Shown in pieces: positions 61,001-64,000 of a stretch of 64,000 bases of DNA. Position 1 is the first letter of the stretch; every line of letters starts with the position of its first letter. The position numbers and the translations under genes were made by a program. The notes beneath the pieces are model-generated. The model did not search any database and was not told the origin of the DNA. It saw only the letters and a list, made by a program, of their open reading frames with translations. Origin of the DNA: Solenopsis invicta. Taxonomy: Eukaryota; Arthropoda; Insecta; Hymenoptera; Formicidae. Location of the stretch: NCBI RefSeq assembly GCF_016802725.1, contig NC_052667.1, forward strand, positions 3,686,501-3,750,500, given 5' to 3'.

Positions 61001-64000
61001 GCTGTATAGCGCCGGCAAAATTACAGATTAGACGTCTGTCATAATGAATATTCTCACGAATATCACGGCAATAAAGGACCCGGACGAGGCTACCTTACGA
61101 TAGTGGAATTTGTACGTGGTGCAAGATGCTAAATTAAAATTGATGCTATTTCGATTGGTAATATTTTAAAATAAAAAAAATTTTCACAAGCGCGACTTCG
61201 TTCTTACAATAGGTAAAACGTTAATGTCCCTGGTGGAACAACGAATGCGTGTTCACGCAAATATTTCGCAACAATGTATCAAATGGAAAATCGGCGCGGC
61301 GCATTCTGGGCTTTACCGTAGATCGATTGTGTGTTTCGGATTTGAATGGAAACAATTCCGCACCGCTATCGGTTTACGACACCGCCGCGCCGTAATCCTG
61401 CATTGGCGCTGCTGCCGATGTACGCGGATTGTGTAATCAGGTTTTCGAAAAATTCTCAAAACCACGCAGGCGTACGTACAGCTAATGGAGCCATATTGTT
61501 ACGGTAAACTGTTTCCAACATTGCGCGCAACGCGCGTTTGAAAATGCCAATTTAAATAGATGACAATTTAAAATGGACACTTATAATGTCTCGCTTTATC
61601 TCACGAAACAAAGTGATTCATTTAATAACCGAATATATAGATAATCAACGAAAAGATAACGATTCAAAGTTCATTTACGGAGAAATTCGTTTCAAGTTGC
61701 GCCCGATTTTGAGAGCCCATTAACGCCGAGTTAAGTACGGATTGGTACGGATAATGACTCGGTTGGTCGCCGGGTTGGTGGCCATTAGGTAAAACTGCCC
61801 GAAATGCATAGCAACGGAACATGAATGTACCGTTGTAGTCAACTATCAGATTTGCGATATTGCACGGCGAGAAATCGCGAGAGATCAGTAATCCGGTCCG
61901 GAATAGTTCGGCGAACGGTAAACTCAACGTCGCCGCCGCGCATGGCTTAATAACGTAACAACTTTGAGTAAACGTACACGGAAACGATACGTTCTAACAA
62001 TGGGTTGCCCGTTACGCCATGCTGGAAGACCGTAGCGTGGTCGACTCTCTGATTCCCCGCCGCGAGTACGAAGCGACGAGAATTTCAGCAGTTTCCATTC
62101 TCCGTTCATCCGTGAGTAGCTATCTCTTGCCTGTCCCATATATAATGAATAACTTAAGGCTCCGCATGATCCTCTATTTTCCCCTCCGCGCGCGACGGGA
62201 TATTCGTACATCTCCGAGCTGTCCGAAGCTTTAGAAACTTTGCCGGCAGACGTATGTCACGTAACAACTTTGGTGTGCGCGGGGCTCTCGCTCTCGACGT
62301 AATCAGGTTCTTGCGAAGTAAACCGAGCGTGTATGCGTGACGAACGTCCGGATTTGTAACGCAAATGGACCATTCAGCCTCCGAAATCGATCATAATCCA
62401 TGGAGACACGAGGATTCAATGCGAATGCCGGCCGAAGCAATTGCCGCAAAGAATCAGAGCCTGTGTAGGGAGCTGGCGTCGCTCGCGGGCATTATTTTTC
62501 GTTTTATTCGGCAACAGTGTCGTTTACAATGACGAAAAGCACCGTTAATATTGATAAAACCGTTTTACCGCGCCGGAACGGCGCTTAATATATCCGCCCT
62601 AACGCGCGACCCTTTTTTCTACGCACCCTTGTCCATTGTCACGATTTAGTTCTTTGACATTCGTCATCGACCCTGTCCTACACTCCTCGATCCAATTATC
62701 TCCCCTTATAAACGCTTTTTTTTACCCCTTTCTGTTCTTCTCTTTTTCTCTCTGCATCCCTCTCCGCAAACCGACATATCCCTTTCTGGCGGTTCACGGT
62801 GGCCTCCCTCTTCCGTAAATAAACAGTAAAAGTACTAGCCCAATAATAGCAGCGGCAGTGATTGATACCCGGCCCGCAATAATACGGGGTAGTCGAATAA
62901 AAAGTCCCCGATGGACGATGGACGGCCGATGGACGGACGCACGACGTACTGGAGAACCCGAGCACTAATGATCGATACATCAATCAGTCGGAATCGCCCC
63001 GCGTGATTTTCGTTTCATTAAATATCTACAAAATGCGCGCGATGCACCCGTCGACCGTTTTATTTCTCGTTTCACGTTGCCCTCGCCGCCAAGGGATCAT
63101 TATTTTCTTTCGCTTCTGCCCTTTCGCTATTACGAACTCGTTTCCCGGACCTTCCACCGCGTATGCGGCTTTCTGCAGTTTTAACCGAACAATGTATCTC
63201 GCGATTGTGGTGCCGAACGATCAGAGCAGTGCATTAGCGACGATTGACGCGAACGATCTAGCAAAATAATCGACGTGCGCGATAAAAGCGTCCTTTTTTT
63301 CAACGCTGTTAACATTTATTTACATTTTACGTTATTTAAATAATTAGATTGTTTGAATAGTTATGTTTCATCACCTATCTGAGATATGTGACTAAATCTA
63401 TTACACGTAACTCTGTAAAACAATATAAGCATAAAAGTAAAATTTATTTTGGCGCATTTTGTAATTTTCAAACTTTGAAATTTTTAATTAATTCTCCGTG
63501 AATTGTCCGCTGACGGAAAGCGTTAACAGTTTTTTAGTATTTTAGTCTAAACTTTAGTCCATAAATGCATTGTAATCAATCTCGCTTCTCTCTTTTTTAT
63601 TCGTTCTACGTTGCTTTTACAATTGCAAATAAGATGAATAAAATAGAGCCTTGTAGAGTGTGAGGACCGAACATTATTCGGAGCAATAAAGCTTGTCAGC
63701 GACAAACCAAAAAGGCTAGCCGGCCATGCGTTTTCCCCGGCGTCATAAATTTCCTTCCTCTGCATCTAGCAACAATTCATCGTCATTTTTGGAGTCTTTC
63801 TCGCACCGTAAGGCCTCGAGAATGTAGAAAAGATGAGGAATGGTATCCGCCAGTCACGATTTAATGTTCCCGCTCTCGGGTGTGAAAACGTTGATCGATC
63901 GCCGAACGCGCCGGTGAAGGGTAGGCCAGGTAAGACGACAAGAGATCTCCTTATGTGAGACTACTTTATCGAAGGAATCTATTTGCCTCATTCCTATTTT
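55090..64000. other. Gene-poor distal stretch
   Basis: The open frames here are short and overlap each other on both strands without domain signals, so none was accepted. There is a perfect 11-bp stem hairpin at 60921-60960. I saw no RNA gene or transposon terminus. Confidence 0.5.

Noticed and set aside
1..64000. CRISPR arrays, operons, prophage or other prokaryotic systems
   Set aside because: No regularly spaced repeats and no dense gene clusters; the only real gene is split by introns, so the sequence is eukaryotic.

Overview
The window looks like nuclear DNA from an insect, most likely a hymenopteran such as an ant. This is inference. It rests on one multi-exon gene of the Sidestep immunoglobulin family with GT-AG introns, on long gene-poor AT-rich stretches mixed with blocks rich in CG dinucleotides (no vertebrate-like CpG loss), and on short Tc1/mariner-type repeats with TA target duplications. 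No bacterial, organellar or viral gene was seen.

One protein-coding gene can be supported. It lies on the minus strand between 25189 and 4412. Eight consecutive internal exons join in frame into about 647 residues: five immunoglobulin domains followed by one fibronectin type III domain. This is the ectodomain plan of Sidestep proteins, the neuronal cell-surface partners of the Beaten-path (Beat) receptors. The signal-peptide exon(s) (before residue 1, phase-1 junction) and the transmembrane and cytoplasmic exons (after residue 647, phase-1 junction) were not found. They probably lie beyond the window or in exons too short to recognise. All introns are GT-AG except the one between Ig5 and FN3, which has a GC donor.

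Layout: 1-4411, 3' part of the gene or its next intron, no exon recognised; 4412-25189, the eight exons and seven introns; 25190-64000, about 39 kb without a supportable coding exon, probably the long 5' intron and/or upstream flank. This last part holds two short inverted-repeat transposons (31640-31787 and 39434-39664), simple repeats, several GC-rich blocks (about 25.8-26.3, 33.9-34.7 and 52.55-53.5 kb), a diverged AT-rich duplication (54.2-55.1 kb) and a few short perfect hairpins.

The points most worth a second look are the frame-critical GC donor, whose nearest GT alternative would give a shortened, FN3-less protein; a signal-peptide-like reading frame on the opposite strand at 26310; a duplicated roughly 80-bp block inside the largest intron; and the two non-autonomous transposons.
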